Origin: Bacteroidota bacterium
GTDB taxonomy: Bacteria; Bacteroidota; Ignavibacteria; Ignavibacteriales; Ignavibacteriaceae
Direction: 5' to 3'
Assembly: GCA_021824145.1 (NCBI GenBank)
Contig: JAKALM010000020.1
Span: 1 to 46,825, forward strand
DNA length: 46,825 nt
Shown here: positions 45,461 through 46,825 of the stretch, piece by piece
How positions within the stretch are numbered: position 1 is the first letter of the stretch
How the letters are laid out: each line of letters starts with the position of its first letter
The notes under the pieces: model-generated
What the model was told of the DNA's origin: nothing
Seen by the model: the letters and a program-made list of their open reading frames with translations, nothing else
Databases searched by the model: none
Made by a program: the position numbers and the translations under genes

Positions 45461-45610
45461 CTATTTAGTTTCTTTATGAATAGTATGCTTTTTATCCCAA
45501 CGGCAGTATTTTTTATATTCTACACGATTAGGATGAAGCCTTTTATTCTTCGTTGTAGTGTAATTTCTTCTTTTACACTCAGTACATTCTAAAGTTATTA
45601 TTTCTCTCAT
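45461..45610 (-). CDS. rpmG: 50S ribosomal protein L33
   Basis: A 49-codon gene: [20 protein letters not shown], then [20 protein letters not shown] and KHTIHKETK. It is the Cys-containing form, but only three of the four usual zinc Cys are present (C9, C12, C36). The fourth position, after YCRW, is Asp39. L33 lies near the E site of the 50S subunit. ATG start. It sits between tRNA-Thr and tRNA-Trp, upstream of secE. Confidence 0.94.
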   Translation of the reverse strand: MREIITLECTECKRRNYTTTKNKRLHPNRVEYKKYCRWDKKHTIHKETK

Positions 45611-45634
45611 GATAAATTACCTAATAATTTTTCG

Positions 45635-45707
45635 AGCTGACGACCGGGATTGAACCGGTGACCTCATCCTTACCAAGGATGTGCTCTACCAACTGAGCTA
45701 CGTCAGC
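45635..45707 (-). tRNA. tRNA-Thr (anticodon GGT)
   Basis: The 73-nt cloverleaf has acceptor GCTGACG/CGTCAGC, D arm with CAGTTGGTAGAGC, anticodon stem CATCC/GGATG around TTGGTAA (anticodon GGT) and T loop TTCAATC. CCA is not encoded. It lies 19 nt after tRNA-Gly and 24 nt before rpmG. Confidence 0.96.
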
Positions 45708-45726
45708 AAAAAATAATTTTTGCTTG

Positions 45727-45800
45727 AGCGGGAGACGGGACTCGAACCCGCGACCAACAGCTTGGAAGGCTGTGACTCTAGCCAACTGAGTTACTCCCGC
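45727..45800 (-). tRNA. tRNA-Gly (anticodon TCC)
   Basis: The 74-nt cloverleaf has acceptor GCGGGAG/CTCCCGC, anticodon stem ACAGC/GCTGT around CTTCCAA (anticodon TCC, reads GGA) and T loop TTCGAGT. CCA is not encoded. It is the first gene of the unit leading to secE-nusG-rplKAJL. Confidence 0.96.
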
Positions 45801-45805
45801 TTGTC

Positions 45806-45834
45806 ATTTTATCTCAACCTAAATAGGTTGACAA
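45806..45834 (-). promoter_or_regulatory. Candidate promoter of the tRNA-Gly/rpmG/secE unit with an internal palindrome
   Basis: TTGTCA (45834-45829), 17-nt spacer and TAAAAT (45811-45806) on the minus strand lie right before tRNA-Gly. The predicted start would fall at about the mature tRNA 5' end. An 18-bp perfect palindrome (TCAACCTA, AA, TAGGTTGA at 45814-45831) fills the spacer and overlaps the -35, so a repressor could bind here. Palindrome seen; promoter use inferred. Confidence 0.5.
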
Positions 45835-45906
45835 TCATTCAATTATTTATTGAGAACACCTATGAATAAATTCTCTTAAATTTATTCACTAATTTTCAAA
45901 AGGCAT

Positions 45907-45955
45907 AAAAAAATAAGGGAACCAAAAACAATTTTTCTATTTATCATTCCCTTAT
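45907..45955 (-). terminator. Rho-independent terminator after tRNA-Tyr
   Basis: A 9-bp stem (ATAAGGGAA at 45913-45921 with TTCCCTTAT at 45947-45955) encloses a 25-nt loop and is followed on the minus strand by a run of seven T (45913-45907). It ends the tRNA-Tyr transcript 28 nt after the tRNA and isolates it from the tRNA-Gly unit. Confidence 0.75.
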
Positions 45956-45983
45956 CAAATATCCATAACAAAAAATTAAGCTG

Positions 45984-46067
45984 TGGGCGGCGAGGGATTC
46001 GAACCCCCAAAGGCGTCAGCCAACGGATTTACAGTCCGCCCCGGCTCTCCAACTCCGGCGTCCGCCC
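45984..46067 (-). tRNA. tRNA-Tyr (anticodon GTA)
   Basis: An 84-nt class II tRNA has acceptor GGGCGG/CCGCCC (the seventh pair is an A-G mismatch), anticodon stem GCGGA/TCCGT around CTGTAAA (anticodon GTA), a long variable arm and T loop TTCGAAT. Discriminator A; CCA not encoded. It has its own promoter and terminator. Confidence 0.95.
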
Positions 46068-46087
46068 GGTTTTATAAACGAGCAACA

Positions 46088-46116
46088 AATATATTTTTAT
46101 TCCAAGAAAAATGCAA
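46088..46116 (-). promoter_or_regulatory. Promoter of tRNA-Tyr
   Basis: TTGCAT (46116-46111), 17-nt spacer and TATATT (46093-46088) on the minus strand place the start near 46081, about 14 nt before the tRNA 5' end. Spacing and position are ideal. Confidence 0.7.
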
Positions 46117-46214
46117 ATTAAAAATAAGAGGATTTTTTAAAATATTTTAAATATTCTGTATTAAATAATCATTTTAAACCACCTAAGACATAAATTTAGC
46201 TACATTATTCATTT

Positions 46215-46825
46215 TTAATGTTTCCATAGTTCCCTATCAAGACTTCTATATTGGATTGCTTCACTTAAGTGCTGAGGCAAAATATTCTCAGAATCATCTA
46301 AATCAGCAATTGTTCTACTTACCTTTAATATTCTATCATATGCCCTTGCCGAAAGTCCTAATTTTGTCATTGCCATTTTTAATAATTCTGCACCTGCTAA
46401 ATCTATTTTGCAGAACTGTCTAACTTCTTTTGAACTCATATCTCCATTATTAAAAACATTTTTAAGATTTGAAAATCTTTCCAACTGAATTTGCCTTGCT
46501 TTAATTACTCTTTCTCTAATTTTAACCGAGCTTTCTCCTTTTGCTTCGCCAGAAAGTTCATTGTATTTTACAGCGGGAACCTCAATATGTATATCAATTC
46601 TATCTAATAATGGTCCAGAAATTCTTGCCATATATTTTTGAATTTGTGGCGGTGTACAAGTACATTCTTTATTTGGATCAGTATAGTATCCACATGGACA
46701 AGGATTCATTGCTGAAGCCAGCATAAAGTTAGCTGGAAATTCTAAAGTTAGCTTCGATCTGCTGACAGTAACTTTTGAATCCTCAAGAGGTTGACGCAAG
46801 ACTTCTAAAACATTTTTCTTAAATT
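46215..46825 (-). CDS. Mg-chelatase-like AAA+ ATPase, ComM/YifB family (C-terminal part, runs off window)
   Basis: About 202 C-terminal codons are present; the frame is open through the right edge. The segment has [20 protein letters not shown], a Cys set (CPCG, then KECTCTPP) typical of YifB/ComM, the sensor/arginine region [20 protein letters not shown], and the C-terminal Mg-chelatase lid ([20 protein letters not shown]). ComM is a hexameric helicase that promotes branch migration during natural transformation. The Walker A and B motifs lie outside the window. It is separated from tRNA-Tyr by 147 nt. Confidence 0.9.
   Translation of the reverse strand, partial: FKKNVLEVLRQPLEDSKVTVSRSKLTLEFPANFMLASAMNPCPCGYYTDPNKECTCTPPQIQKYMARISGPLLDRIDIHIEVPAVKYNELSGEAKGESSVKIRERVIKARQIQLERFSNLKNVFNNGDMSSKEVRQFCKIDLAGAELLKMAMTKLGLSARAYDRILKVSRTIADLDDSENILPQHLSEAIQYRSLDRELWKH

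Noticed and set aside
1-46825. CRISPR array, prophage or insertion sequence
   Set aside because: No regularly spaced repeats, no transposase or integrase gene and no phage genes were seen; the window is mostly conserved housekeeping sequence.

Overview
The window is AT-rich bacterial chromosome, and every recognisable gene lies on the minus strand, so transcription runs from high to low coordinates. It suggests a member of the FCB superphylum outside typical Bacteroidota, most like an Ignavibacteria/Chlorobi-type lineage (inference). The reasons are a short primary sigma factor without region 1.1, a type IX secretion sorting tag (YPNPFN type), a SusC-like TonB receptor, frequent Shine-Dalgarno (SD) sequences (GGAGG/GGAG), and several promoters of ordinary -35/-10 type. 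Many start codons are TTG or GTG.

Right end (46.8 to 34.2 kb): the 3' part of a ComM/YifB ATPase gene, then tRNA-Tyr with its own promoter and terminator. A second unit follows: tRNA-Gly, tRNA-Thr, rpmG, tRNA-Trp, secE, nusG, rplK, rplA, rplJ, rplL, a strong hairpin (probable attenuator), rpoB, rpoC and a terminator. Centre (34.1 to 14.8 kb): a fused str-S10-spc-alpha ribosomal array runs from rpsL to rplQ. It starts at a clear TTGACA/TATATT promoter and ends at a strong terminator. A tRNA-Gln gene sits inside it between rplR and rpsE, and adk is missing between secY and map.

Middle left (14.8 to 8 kb): engB, a membrane GAF-GAF protein with a degenerate GGDEF domain, phosphopentomutase (deoB), two tandem bacterial-microcompartment vertex (EutN/CcmL) genes, the primary sigma factor, an NlpC/P60 lipoprotein and an exported rhodanese. 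Then comes a decayed gene remnant carrying a frameshifted type IX sorting domain.

Left end (7.3 to 0 kb): an OmpR-family response regulator and its histidine kinase, a TonB-dependent receptor with a YncE-like beta-propeller, a PepSY-like exported protein, and the N-terminal part of a TolC-type outer membrane protein. The most interesting signal is a tandem motif, TTTCAT-N5-TTTCAT on the coding strand. It occurs once ahead of the response regulator, once ahead of the receptor and once ahead of the PepSY gene. In each case a TAnnTT -10-like hexamer follows exactly 10 nt later. This has the architecture of an OmpR-family operator and predicts a self-regulated envelope regulon covering the cluster.
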